DNA of 45,990 nt from an uncultured bacterium. GTDB lineage: Bacteria; Patescibacteriota; Minisyncoccia; Minisyncoccales; UBA5738. The stretch is taken from positions 80,628 to 126,617 of the forward strand of contig CAINCQ010000024.1 in the NCBI GenBank assembly GCA_903847095.1, in the 5' to 3' direction. Position numbers and translations under genes: made by a program. How positions within the stretch are numbered: position 1 is the stretch's first letter; every line of letters starts with the position of its first letter. The notes under the pieces are model-generated. The model was given only the letters and a program-made list of their open reading frames with translations, made no database searches and was not told the origin of the DNA. Below are positions 9,759 to 17,731 of the stretch, in pieces.

Positions 9759-9862
9759 TAAAGGAGGAGAATCGGTTGACTTAAATACCTGATAAAATTA
9801 TTTTTTTCTAACTCCTTGCTGCCTACCGGCAGCTGTATAGAAATCCGCTTAACCGGCGGTTC

Positions 9863-9908
9863 GGGTGGTCGCGCAGACGGCCAGCCAAATCGCCAGTCAA
9901 GATTTTCT
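9863..9908. repeat. 46-bp intergenic repeat copy A
   Basis: GGGTGGTCGCGCAGACGGCCAGCCAAATCGCCAGTCAAGATTTTCT; one mismatch to copy B. Confidence 0.9.
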
Positions 9909-10215
9909 CATTTAAATTATTAAAATTCTTTGTATTGCTCGTTATTTAACATTTAATAACTATTAGCACATTCGCGCGAATGTGCGAATGGGTTAGATCG
10001 TTGTTTTTAGATGATTCCTTTTTTTTAATCTGCCGGCGCCAAGTCGCGAACCAGTTTTTGAATATCAAACAAAGAATCAGCGTTTAGAGGAGAGAGATTT
10101 ATATCCCTTTTCCGTAAACACGGAATTTGGAAAATTTCTCACGCAGTTTCCCGATCTGAAGTTCATCGGACTGGTTGGCGGCTTGGCGCCGGCCAAGCAT
10201 CTTAACTGGTAATCA

Positions 10216-10261
10216 GGGTGGCCGCGCAGACGGCCAGCCAAATCGCCAGTCAAGATTTTCT
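10216..10261. repeat. 46-bp intergenic repeat copy B
   Basis: GGGTGGCCGCGCAGACGGCCAGCCAAATCGCCAGTCAAGATTTTCT; one mismatch to copy A. Confidence 0.9.
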
Positions 10262-10282
10262 AAAATTGTTAAAGCTTTCTGC

Positions 10283-10314
10283 TTCAGGCTACGATCAAGT
10301 GATCATGGCCTCAA
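10283..10314. repeat. Hairpin element copy 2 (GATC-N4-GATC core)
   Basis: TTCAGGCTACGATCAAGTGATCATGGCCTCAA. Confidence 0.6.
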
Positions 10315-10384
10315 GTGAAAGGAAGAGTTTGGTTGCGGTATCTTCCATTTTTTTACCGCGAGAGGAGGTGACTCTCTGAACGAT

Positions 10385-10822
10385 TCAAGCGTTGGCAAGG
10401 GCTTGAATTAGTGGACCATTGGCCCACAAGGCGTGGCTCGTGCTTGTTTTGTAGTTTCTTATTCCCGGAGCTAGTAGAACTTTTTCCGGAAGCCCCATTT
10501 TTTTAAGATTCGTGTAGGCTCCTGGGTTTCTTCTGTCCATTTCATCGGCCACTCTGACCGCTTCATCAATGGAGAGCTCACGCAATTCTATGTCGGAAGT
10601 GGAAAGTAAAACGTTTCCTTTCCAAGCCACGAGGTGGCAATACGTGATACTTGTGTCGCTACCCCTTCCGCAAACGTTGTTCCATAAATTCAACATCCGA
10701 AGCTGTCCCTTAGCTTCTTCTCTGTATAGAAGGTGATTAGACTCTCTTTCTGAAAGGATTCCAAAATACCATCTCTTATCCATTCCATTAAGCTTTTTGG
10801 CTAATGCCGAATTATCTTTCAT
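10385..10822 (-). CDS. Hypothetical protein
   Basis: 145 aa ORF with CGGAGGATTGAAAT RBS upstream of ATG on minus strand. Confidence 0.6.
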   Translation of the reverse strand: MKDNSALAKKLNGMDKRWYFGILSERESNHLLYREEAKGQLRMLNLWNNVCGRGSDTSITYCHLVAWKGNVLLSTSDIELRELSIDEAVRVADEMDRRNPGAYTNLKKMGLPEKVLLAPGIRNYKTSTSHALWANGPLIQALANA

Positions 10823-10875
10823 ATTTCAATCCTCCGTTGAATTTTGATCTTTTTGCGCCAATATGTCTTGAGCGG

Positions 10876-10928
10876 CGGTTTGGGGGAGTCCTTCGATAAT
10901 TTATTATTAAGGACTGCCTCCCAAACCG
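10876..10928. repeat. Long inverted repeat/hairpin
   Basis: CGGTTTGGGGGAGTCCTT ... AAGGACTGCCTCCCAAACCG, about 17 paired bases. Confidence 0.8.
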
Positions 10929-11007
10929 ACGCCCAAATTTTTTGAAGAACCGTTTACTTATAGGCTCACTTAATCATTTAACTCCCAACTCATTAACTAT
11001 TTTTCAT

Positions 11008-11169
11008 CTTGGGAGGATGATGGGGATGAGTGCGGGTAGGGTATTGGACAATTATGGATAAATTTTCCTCACCGTTCCCAAGAAACATTTTGGCGAAACC
11101 GGGTTTGGGATAGCCCCGAAGTCCAGTTTCAGGTTTCTTTTACTCTCTCCTCTCCATCATTCTCCCAGG
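11008..11169. repeat. Nested long-range inverted repeat (putative structured RNA)
   Basis: CTTGGGAGGATGATGG at the 5' end versus CCATCATTCTCCCAGG at the 3' end; inner complementarity AAGAAAC/GTTTCTT. Confidence 0.55.
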
Positions 11170-11189
11170 CTGATCGGCTTATTTCCTTC

Positions 11190-11247
11190 ACGAATAAAGG
11201 CGGTCGAGACTGTTCTTCCATAGAAGAGATTTCTCGACCGCCTTCGT
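11190..11247. repeat. Hairpin with 13-bp perfect stem
   Basis: AAGGCGGTCGAGA ... TCTCGACCGCCTT plus flanking ACGA/TCGT with a 3-nt bulge. Confidence 0.8.
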
Positions 11248-11363
11248 AAAAAATACGCGTTTTTGGCGATCTGTTCCTTAAACTTTAATGGTCCAAGGGG
11301 TACTCTCTCCTCTAAAGAAAGTAATGGAATTTATTGGGTACTTATGTTTACTCTTACGCCTAT

Positions 11364-11392
11364 ATAATAGCACATATCTAATATTTTGTCAA
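11364..11392 (-). promoter_or_regulatory. Minus-strand sigma70-type promoter reading into the 10.8-11.35 kb leader region
   Basis: Minus strand TTGACA - 17 nt - TATTAT. Confidence 0.6.
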
Positions 11393-11507
11393 TAGATAGA
11401 GAGGGGGTACAATCTATTCGTTAAGCCTTGGAGTCCAAGTAAGTTTCTTGACAGAGAACGAGCCGTATTTTAAGATATAAACCTATCTAAATGTAGAAAA
11501 GTAAGGA

Positions 11508-11966
11508 GTGGAAATGTCAGAAGAAGGAATTGGCCAAGAGGCAAAAAATGTTGATGAACGGAGCAAAAAATCGGTTGGCGTCGGCGTGTGTGTTTTAATT
11601 GAAAAAGACGGTCGCGTCGCTTTGATTAAAAGGAAAGGACCTCACGGCGCGGGTACTTGGGCAACGCCTGGCGGGCATATGGATTTTGGTGAAACGATCT
11701 TCGGCGCGGCGGGCCGGGAAGTAGATGAGGAAGTTGGTCTAAAGATAGCCGGGCTTTTGATAATGGGTTTAACCGAAGACTTCTTCGAATCCGAGGACAG
11801 GCATTATCTAACCATCTGGTTTCAAGCCAAATGGATCTCCGGGGAACTTCCGGAAAGCGGGGAAGAGTTTTCCCAGTCCGGCTGGTTCGATCTGAGAGAT
11901 TTGCCCGAGCCATTATTTCTGCCGTTGCAAAAGCTTAAGGATGGGAAGCTGATTCAGAGTCTATGA
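11508..11966 (+). CDS. NUDIX hydrolase (NUDT15/MutT-like)
   Basis: VGVGVCVLIEKDGRVALIKRKGPHGAGTWATPGGHMDFGETIFGAAGREVDEEVGL; start may be 11514 (ATG SEEGIG). Confidence 0.9.
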   Translation: MEMSEEGIGQEAKNVDERSKKSVGVGVCVLIEKDGRVALIKRKGPHGAGTWATPGGHMDFGETIFGAAGREVDEEVGLKIAGLLIMGLTEDFFESEDRHYLTIWFQAKWISGELPESGEEFSQSGWFDLRDLPEPLFLPLQKLKDGKLIQSL

Positions 11967-12059
11967 AGCGGCCGTAAGTAAGCGGAGCCTAAGGGTTCTC
12001 GCAAACAAAGAGCTTTGAGGCTCTTTTTTTTCGCGAAAAAACCGCGATTGATTCGCGGT

Positions 12060-13199
12060 TTAAATATTGTTGTTCAGGTTTGAGATTTCTTGTAAAATAT
12101 TCTTCGTGGCTTCCGCTTCGTAACTGTCGCGGAAGTGTTGCTTCATGAATATATTACCAAGGTGCTTGGATTTGAGGATGGAGAACAATACTTCCTTTCT
12201 TCCTTGGCAGTATGTTTCATCTTCCACGTAATCATATTCCTCTCTTATGCCTTGCGCGTAACGGTTATAAACTTCGGGAGGCTGGCCCAAAATCGAAAAA
12301 TCAATGTCACGGAGCAGCCAAGTATCGGATGTCCAGTCAGCGCCGTTCATGGTGGCGTTTTCGATAAGATCGGCGACCTTTTCGCCGAAATCGTCTTCGA
12401 GCCCCATTTTCCGGGCGGCCGCTTTCGCGAATTTAGCGCTGCGCGCTTCATTATCGTTTCGCTTCGGGTCATACTCGATGTCGTGATACCAAAGGGCCAT
12501 TTCCACGGCGAGCGGATCATCAGCCAGATTTCTGACCTGGTCGAATTGGCGCAGGGCCAGGACGATATGGAAGAGCAGATTATGGTAAGCCCGGTGGTCT
12601 TGGCCGTAGCGGGAGGTAATATTGTTCCACATTACTTTTTCATCGTCTTGGGCATCGATCTCGTTCCAGAACCGGTGCCAGTGCTGGCGGGCGTAGTGCC
12701 AGTCGATGAGGTTGGCAAGTACTACCGGATGGACGTAATGCGCCACGATTTCTTCCCAGCCTTCGAATCCGACCAGGCTTAATACCATGCTGGAACTGAT
12801 CTCGAATTTGTCAGCATCGGGAATGAAATAATCGGCGTCGATATTAGGAGCGATAACTTTGTTTACGCTTCGAGCTACTTGTTCTTCCGATAAGTCTTTG
12901 TAGTCGCGAAGGCCGCGAAAAACATGGGTGGCGCCAATCTCGCTGGCGTAGCGGACCAGGTATTTGTTTTTCATGACCTGGACTTCGGCATTGGGAATGT
13001 CGGAAACGATTGTCGTGATCATTTCAAATATTGTCCTGTTCGAAAAGATCGGGGTTTTTCCGGGGTTGTTTGCGATAACTATGACCAGTTTTTCGGCCGA
13101 ACGGGCGGCTTTCCTCCACATATCATCATGTCCGTTGGTTGGCAGTCCGAAAGCGCCGCCGCTGATGATGGTTTTAATAGGTCCCGTGTGACGTTGCAT
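12060..13199 (-). CDS. CoaD-like nucleotidyltransferase fused to COG4339-like HD-superfamily domain
   Basis: N-term SGGAFGLPTNGHDDMWRKAA...VFRGLRDYKDLSEEQ...EISSSMVLSLVGFEG (CoaD/PPAT-like); C-term YHNLLFHIVLALRQF...LAVEMALWYHDIEYDPKRNDNEARSA (COG4339-like). Confidence 0.75.
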   Translation of the reverse strand: MQRHTGPIKTIISGGAFGLPTNGHDDMWRKAARSAEKLVIVIANNPGKTPIFSNRTIFEMITTIVSDIPNAEVQVMKNKYLVRYASEIGATHVFRGLRDYKDLSEEQVARSVNKVIAPNIDADYFIPDADKFEISSSMVLSLVGFEGWEEIVAHYVHPVVLANLIDWHYARQHWHRFWNEIDAQDDEKVMWNNITSRYGQDHRAYHNLLFHIVLALRQFDQVRNLADDPLAVEMALWYHDIEYDPKRNDNEARSAKFAKAAARKMGLEDDFGEKVADLIENATMNGADWTSDTWLLRDIDFSILGQPPEVYNRYAQGIREEYDYVEDETYCQGRKEVLFSILKSKHLGNIFMKQHFRDSYEAEATKNILQEISNLNNNI

Positions 13200-13351
13200 T
13201 TTTCATCAACTCCTTTGTGAAATAACTGGCAAAACCATAACACAATAATTAGATTTATACAAGAGAGGACAGCCGAACTGAATTTGTTGACAAATGTAAT
13301 TATTTATAGTATTATAATATTGTAAAAAAATTCTTTACAAGAGGGATATAT

Positions 13352-14257
13352 GTGGCAAAAAGAAAAGTTGTGATAATTGAGTTGAACGTTCCTTCGGGAG
13401 AGATGGTATTCTCGGATGGGTTGCCGGGGTTTTTCGTACCCGGAGAATATGAAGTGAATACGGAAGCAGGTACGATTAAGAAGACCAAGGCAATGGAGCG
13501 CATCGGATGCGCTTATGGTTACGTCGGCAACAGTTGTCCGATAGTGTACCGGATAGACGGTAGGAATTTGCTGGTTGCCGCGATAATGTCGGAAAGGCGA
13601 AAAAACAAGCCCAAAAAAATCGCGCAGATCGTAACCGACCATTGGTGGTATGGATTTGCCGATGCCGTAGAATTTGAGCGGCGCACCGGGCTAAAAAGAA
13701 CCGAGTACGACCGCGTGGCGGTAAATCCCGGAGTATACCGGTTTACCCATATGCTGCCCGGAGAATCGGATGCCCGGATTTATGCCAAGATCGCTTGGGT
13801 CCGGGAACCGGACCCGGTAAAGGATTATCTGGCGGAATACAGAACAATGAACTTTACCGCCGGACAGGTGATCCGGGATATGATGCTTCGCTGGCCACGC
13901 TTGTTCGAAGGCCCAAACGCCTTGATGCGCGCGGCCACACACATCATTTGTACAATGGATGGCGGAAGGTTTTGGCATGCCAACGGTTTTCCGCAGTTTA
14001 ATCCGGATATTTTTCCGGAAATCGAGGATATGGAAATACCGGTTTTCGACCAGCCCTTTGACTGGTATCCGATGTACGAGGAATGCGCGCTGGTACGGGC
14101 CGCGAATGAGGAAATCCATTTCAATCCTTCGTTTGCCAGTCTGGCCAAGAATGTCGCGCGCTGTATAATAAAGCACGGATCGGGCAGGCATACCGGCAAT
14201 CCCAAGATCGCCCAAGAGTGTCTTGAGAAGCTGGATATCCTTTATCCCGGAATTTAA
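13352..14257 (+). CDS. Hypothetical protein
   Basis: 301 aa ORF preceded by AAGAGGGATATAT and a TTGACA/TATAAT-like region; no family recognised. Confidence 0.6.
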   Translation: MAKRKVVIIELNVPSGEMVFSDGLPGFFVPGEYEVNTEAGTIKKTKAMERIGCAYGYVGNSCPIVYRIDGRNLLVAAIMSERRKNKPKKIAQIVTDHWWYGFADAVEFERRTGLKRTEYDRVAVNPGVYRFTHMLPGESDARIYAKIAWVREPDPVKDYLAEYRTMNFTAGQVIRDMMLRWPRLFEGPNALMRAATHIICTMDGGRFWHANGFPQFNPDIFPEIEDMEIPVFDQPFDWYPMYEECALVRAANEEIHFNPSFASLAKNVARCIIKHGSGRHTGNPKIAQECLEKLDILYPGI

Positions 14258-14471
14258 GGTATAAGGAAGAGGAACGTGATCATAGCCAAGCTTAATAAAG
14301 TTTGGTTTTATTTTTCAGCAATCCTTGACTCTAAAGTGATTTTGCGGTTAAATGAATTTGTTCGGAGTCTGAATATTGGAACATTCGGGATTCGGGTTTT
14401 TCCGCTGTTTGGCAAGGTTGCGGGCCGCCCTTCGGGTGAGCCTCGCTTAACCCCGCCATCGGCGAGGTTAA

Positions 14472-14546
14472 GCGGGCGTCGTATAATGGTTATTATGTGA
14501 CCTTGCCAAGGTTAAGAAGAGGGTTCGACTCCCTTCGCCCGCTCCA
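14472..14546 (+). tRNA. tRNA-Gly (anticodon GCC), CCA encoded
   Basis: Acceptor GCGGGCG/CGCCCGC, anticodon stem TGACC/GGTTA with loop TTGCCAA, T arm GAGGGTTCGACTCCCTT, then TCCA. Confidence 0.9.
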
Positions 14547-14551
14547 TCGAA

Positions 14552-14588
14552 CAAGCCTCCGTTTATATATGGAGGCTTGCTGTTTTTT
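14552..14588 (+). terminator. Rho-independent terminator after tRNA-Gly
   Basis: CAAGCCTCC...GGAGGCTTG then TTTTTTT. Confidence 0.65.
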
Positions 14589-14645
14589 TGGCGGGGAGTA
14601 ATTGTAGATGTTTTAAACTTACTTGGTATGCGGAACGGGTTTTTG

Positions 14646-14673
14646 TTGACATTATTTATAATCGTATTATAAT
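14646..14673 (+). promoter_or_regulatory. Sigma70-type promoter
   Basis: TTGACA - 16 nt - TATAAT upstream of the zinc-ribbon ORF. Confidence 0.75.
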
Positions 14674-14686
14674 TAAAAAAAGGGTG

Positions 14687-14884
14687 ATGCTCATGAGAGA
14701 TAACGGTATCGGGAAATGCCCGGTTTGTCATGGCAATATCGAAGAGAATGGCAATAATGTCCGGTGTGAAGGCTGCGGAATTTTCTTCGACAAGGAAATC
14801 ATCAAAAGGAACAATCCGCCCTTAAAGCCCGGCGGATACGTAAGGACTTGGGGTGTCAGAGAGCTTCCCGGCGAGCCGGGTTAG
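14687..14884 (+). CDS. Small zinc-ribbon-like protein
   Basis: CPVCHGNIEENGNNVRCEGCG (CxxC...CxxC); ATG at 14687 or 14693, downstream of the promoter. Confidence 0.6.
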   Translation: MLMRDNGIGKCPVCHGNIEENGNNVRCEGCGIFFDKEIIKRNNPPLKPGGYVRTWGVRELPGEPG

Positions 14885-14989
14885 AGTTGGAACAAAATTC
14901 CAACTTTTCTTTTTCCGCGTTTGATTTGACAAATAAATATTAAGATTTATGATACTAGTTGTTCGTTTCCAATCAAGGAGGTGAAGGTA

Positions 14990-15496
14990 ATGGAAATAGA
15001 TGATTTGTTCGACTTAGGATTTTTGGAGTCGATGGACAAGGGCGAAACCACTGATCCTGACCGCGTTTACTTTATCGGGATGTTCATCCCCAGAAGGCCA
15101 GGCGTGGAGCTGTTTGCGACGCGCTTGAAGTATGAGCATTTTCCCCCCTGGACCGATAAAAATGAAGATTATGTTTTGCGTATAATCAACTGGCAGGACA
15201 TGATCTGGATAATTATTGACATACCCGGAGAATGCATTGAAGTGGCGAGAAAAATCGCCGAGGAATCAGGAATAAAATTCGCCGATGGCGTTCCCACGGC
15301 AATCAGCTCCGAGGGGCGGGTGCAATTTCCCCTGGACGGAGAAAATGTCTTTACGATGGAGAATCTGCCCCAACACCGGGTGTACAACAACATAATGGTT
15401 GAAGCTGAGGCCTTGTTGGCCGAGGAGGATGCCCAGATCGACAAGGTAGTGAACAACTGCGAAAGGAACCGGAAAAATATGGCGTATCTAAGTTAA
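14990..15496 (+). CDS. Hypothetical protein
   Basis: AAGGAGGTG RBS and ATG at 14990; promoter TTGACA-16-TATGAT at 14926-14953. Confidence 0.65.
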   Translation: MEIDDLFDLGFLESMDKGETTDPDRVYFIGMFIPRRPGVELFATRLKYEHFPPWTDKNEDYVLRIINWQDMIWIIIDIPGECIEVARKIAEESGIKFADGVPTAISSEGRVQFPLDGENVFTMENLPQHRVYNNIMVEAEALLAEEDAQIDKVVNNCERNRKNMAYLS

Positions 15497-15561
15497 CGGA
15501 TACGCTTTTTTGTTGCTTTATTGCTATTGACAAAATATATAACTTATGATATTGTATAGGC

Positions 15562-15851
15562 TATAGGAAGCTTGGAACGATACACGACGGAAGGGACGAC
15601 ATTGCCAAGAGATTACCCCCGACTTGGATAGATCCCTTCAAAAAAGACTATACTTAAGGTGCGTTCCCGGTCAAATCCGAGCAATAAGACCGGGAGAACT
15701 CGCTAAACGGCATAATTCGGGAGACATAAGTCCCGAGTCCCTGTCCAGGGTTTGACGCCGCTTAGGAGCAGATTTATCCGCCTACAACACCTTATGCTCT
15801 CTCCAAGCTTCCTGTAATCCCTTTTACTTTGGCCCCGCGCAAGCGGGTTTT
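15562..15851 (+). ncRNA. Candidate structured non-coding RNA 1 (unidentified family)
   Basis: Promoter TTGACA(15527)-17-TATTGT; closing stem GGAAGCTTGG(15566)/CCAAGCTTCC(15803); inner stems TAAGGTG/CACCTTA, CCCGGTC/GACCGGG, TCGGGA/TCCCGA, GAAGGGA/TCCCTTC; terminator CCCGCgcaaGCGGGTTTT; no ORF in the track. Confidence 0.65.
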
Positions 15852-15967
15852 AAGTTACTGAAGAATAATATCCGCAAAACGATAGAATAGTTTTTGGAAT
15901 ATCATTAAAGCCCGTATTTTGTTTAATGGTGTTTGACCTTGACGGTTTGGCGGGTTAAATTAAAGCA

Positions 15968-16564
15968 ATGAATTATAATCGGGAAAATTATCTGGAAGCG
16001 GTAAAAAACAAGGTAGAGAAGAACATCTTTTTCCATTCTTTGGCGCTGGAGGCTTGCTTGGGTGGGATTTACGATCATCTTAAAGGGCAGGGTCGGATCA
16101 ATGAAAATGAAGCGCCGCGCGAAGATTGGTTGCTGGCCGGATTGATCCATGATGTTGATTACTTCGGTGATTATAAAGAAACGCATCCGAAAAACACCAA
16201 GGAGGTGCTGGATTTTTCCGGTTTGGATTTGTCCGACGGCGTTGATAGCATTGTGAAGGCGCACGCACCGGAACGTACCGGGATTAAGCCGCAAAGCCTG
16301 GCGCAATGGGCGATCTTTTGTGCCGACAGTCTTACCGGCTTGATCGTGGCCACGGCTTTGGTTTATCCGTCAAAAAAATTGGCGGATGTGAAATCGGCGT
16401 CGGTGATAAAAAGATTCTTAAAAGAACCAAAATTCGCGGCCGGAACGCGGCGCGATCAAGTCGCTATGTGCGCAAATCCCGACGGCCTGAACACTCCGCT
16501 TGAAAAATTCATTGAGATCTGCTTATTATCGATGCAAAAGATCGCCACGGAGATAGGGCTGTGA
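15968..16564 (+). CDS. HD-domain protein (predicted metal-dependent phosphohydrolase)
   Basis: FFHSLALEACL...WLLAGLIHDVDYFGDY...IVKAHAPER...ADSLTGLI pattern. Confidence 0.8.
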   Translation: MNYNRENYLEAVKNKVEKNIFFHSLALEACLGGIYDHLKGQGRINENEAPREDWLLAGLIHDVDYFGDYKETHPKNTKEVLDFSGLDLSDGVDSIVKAHAPERTGIKPQSLAQWAIFCADSLTGLIVATALVYPSKKLADVKSASVIKRFLKEPKFAAGTRRDQVAMCANPDGLNTPLEKFIEICLLSMQKIATEIGL

Positions 16565-16643
16565 CCAACGAGTTTTTGGCCGATGCCAAGTATTTCCGTC
16601 TCTGATTCGCGCGAATTGGCGAATAGTTAATCATTTGTAAAAA

Positions 16644-17009
16644 ATGGAAATCATAATTCACGAAGAAGGCGGAAAAAAGATCGCGGAAGTGGCGAGCGAC
16701 GCCATTATTATCAATAATGAGCAGGACGCGCTGGATCTGATGGTTGACCCGGCTTTGGCGGGGGCGCGAAAAATAATTATTTACCAAAAGAATATCGTTC
16801 CGGGATTTTTTGATTTAAACACGCGCATTGCCGGGGAAGTTTTGCAAAAATTCGTTAATTATCGGGTGAAGCTGGCGATCGTGGGCGATTTTAAGAATGT
16901 TGAAAGCGATTCCTTGAAAGCTTTTATTTACGAAAGCAACAAGGGAAACCAAGTCTTTTTTCTCGATGATCTCAAAACCGCCAAAACCAAACTTTTTGCG
17001 GCTGGGTAG
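16644..17009 (+). CDS. DUF4180-like protein
   Basis: IIIHEEGGKKIAEV...INNEQDALDLMVDPALAGARKIIIYQKNIVPGFFDLNTRIAGEVLQKFVNYRVKLAIVGDF, as recalled for DUF4180. Confidence 0.75.
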   Translation: MEIIIHEEGGKKIAEVASDAIIINNEQDALDLMVDPALAGARKIIIYQKNIVPGFFDLNTRIAGEVLQKFVNYRVKLAIVGDFKNVESDSLKAFIYESNKGNQVFFLDDLKTAKTKLFAAG

Positions 17010-17109
17010 CGCTGGCGGAGATCAAATTTTCACGGATTTTCCGGGTAGGCTTTTTTGGCAGCGAAGGTGTTATTTGACATTTATGTAATTCAATGATATA
17101 AAATATAAC

Positions 17110-17346
17110 ATGAGCGATAGTTTTAGGCTTGATCGGGAGACAAGGTTTGCGGTTGGAAATGAGGTTGTTCTCCATCCGGACCTTGATTGCGAAGATCACT
17201 CCGAATTTAAAGACCATGAGGGCTTGGAGCCGGGGAAAAAGTATCGGGTAATCGAAGCAGAGGATGTGGACGGTTACCAGCAAATTACCATAAATAACGG
17301 AATGACGAATGTTGTATTAATAAGCGGGTGGTTTGTTCTTGCTTAA
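17110..17346 (+). CDS. Small hypothetical protein
   Basis: 78 aa ORF downstream of a TTGACA-like promoter; terminator-like hairpin downstream. Confidence 0.5.
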   Translation: MSDSFRLDRETRFAVGNEVVLHPDLDCEDHSEFKDHEGLEPGKKYRVIEAEDVDGYQQITINNGMTNVVLISGWFVLA

Positions 17347-17481
17347 GATTAGGTTTGGGCCGCTGCGATTTTGTCAGCGGTTTTCTTTTTGATTTAAATC
17401 GCAAATGGCGTAAACTTTTTGCCCCGGATCTTTCGGGTTATGGGGCTTGACAAAAGTTTAATGGTATGATATAATTAAAAC

Positions 17482-17591
17482 ATGAAAGTTGGAGGATGCT
17501 CTTTTCGAGGCTAGTTGTTAGCCAATGATCTAGACTACTCCGCCTCCAGCTTTCAAAACCCTTAACTTTTGACCCCGCGCAAGCGGGTTTT
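17482..17591 (+). ncRNA. Candidate structured non-coding RNA 2 sharing promoter and terminator style with RNA 1
   Basis: TTGACA(17447)-17-TATAAT(17470); closing stem GAAAGTTGGAGG(17484)/CCTCCAGCTTTC(17543); inner GGCTAgttgtTAGCC; terminator CCCGCgcaaGCGGGTTTT. Confidence 0.65.
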
Positions 17592-17731
17592 AAGTTACCA
17601 AAACCTTACCTTATCCGCCCGAATGGGCGAATGGTCGGGTGGTCAAAAATTTATCAAAGGAAAACCTTGACTTTTAGCGGGAGCGGGTTAGGGTAAGGGG
17701 AGTAATTTTAAAATGGATTGGAGGTTGAAAT

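Noticed and set aside
12135-12782. 215-aa plus-strand ORF
   Set aside because: Fully antisense to the CoaD-HD fusion, which has recognisable motifs; no RBS.
15562-15851. tmRNA, RNase P RNA, SRP RNA or 6S RNA identity for candidate RNA 1
   Set aside because: No tRNA-Ala-like 3' end or tag ORF, no GAGGAAAGUCC-type RNase P core, no SRP GGAAG..AGCAG apical motif, and multibranched fold unlike 6S. An Rfam search is still needed.
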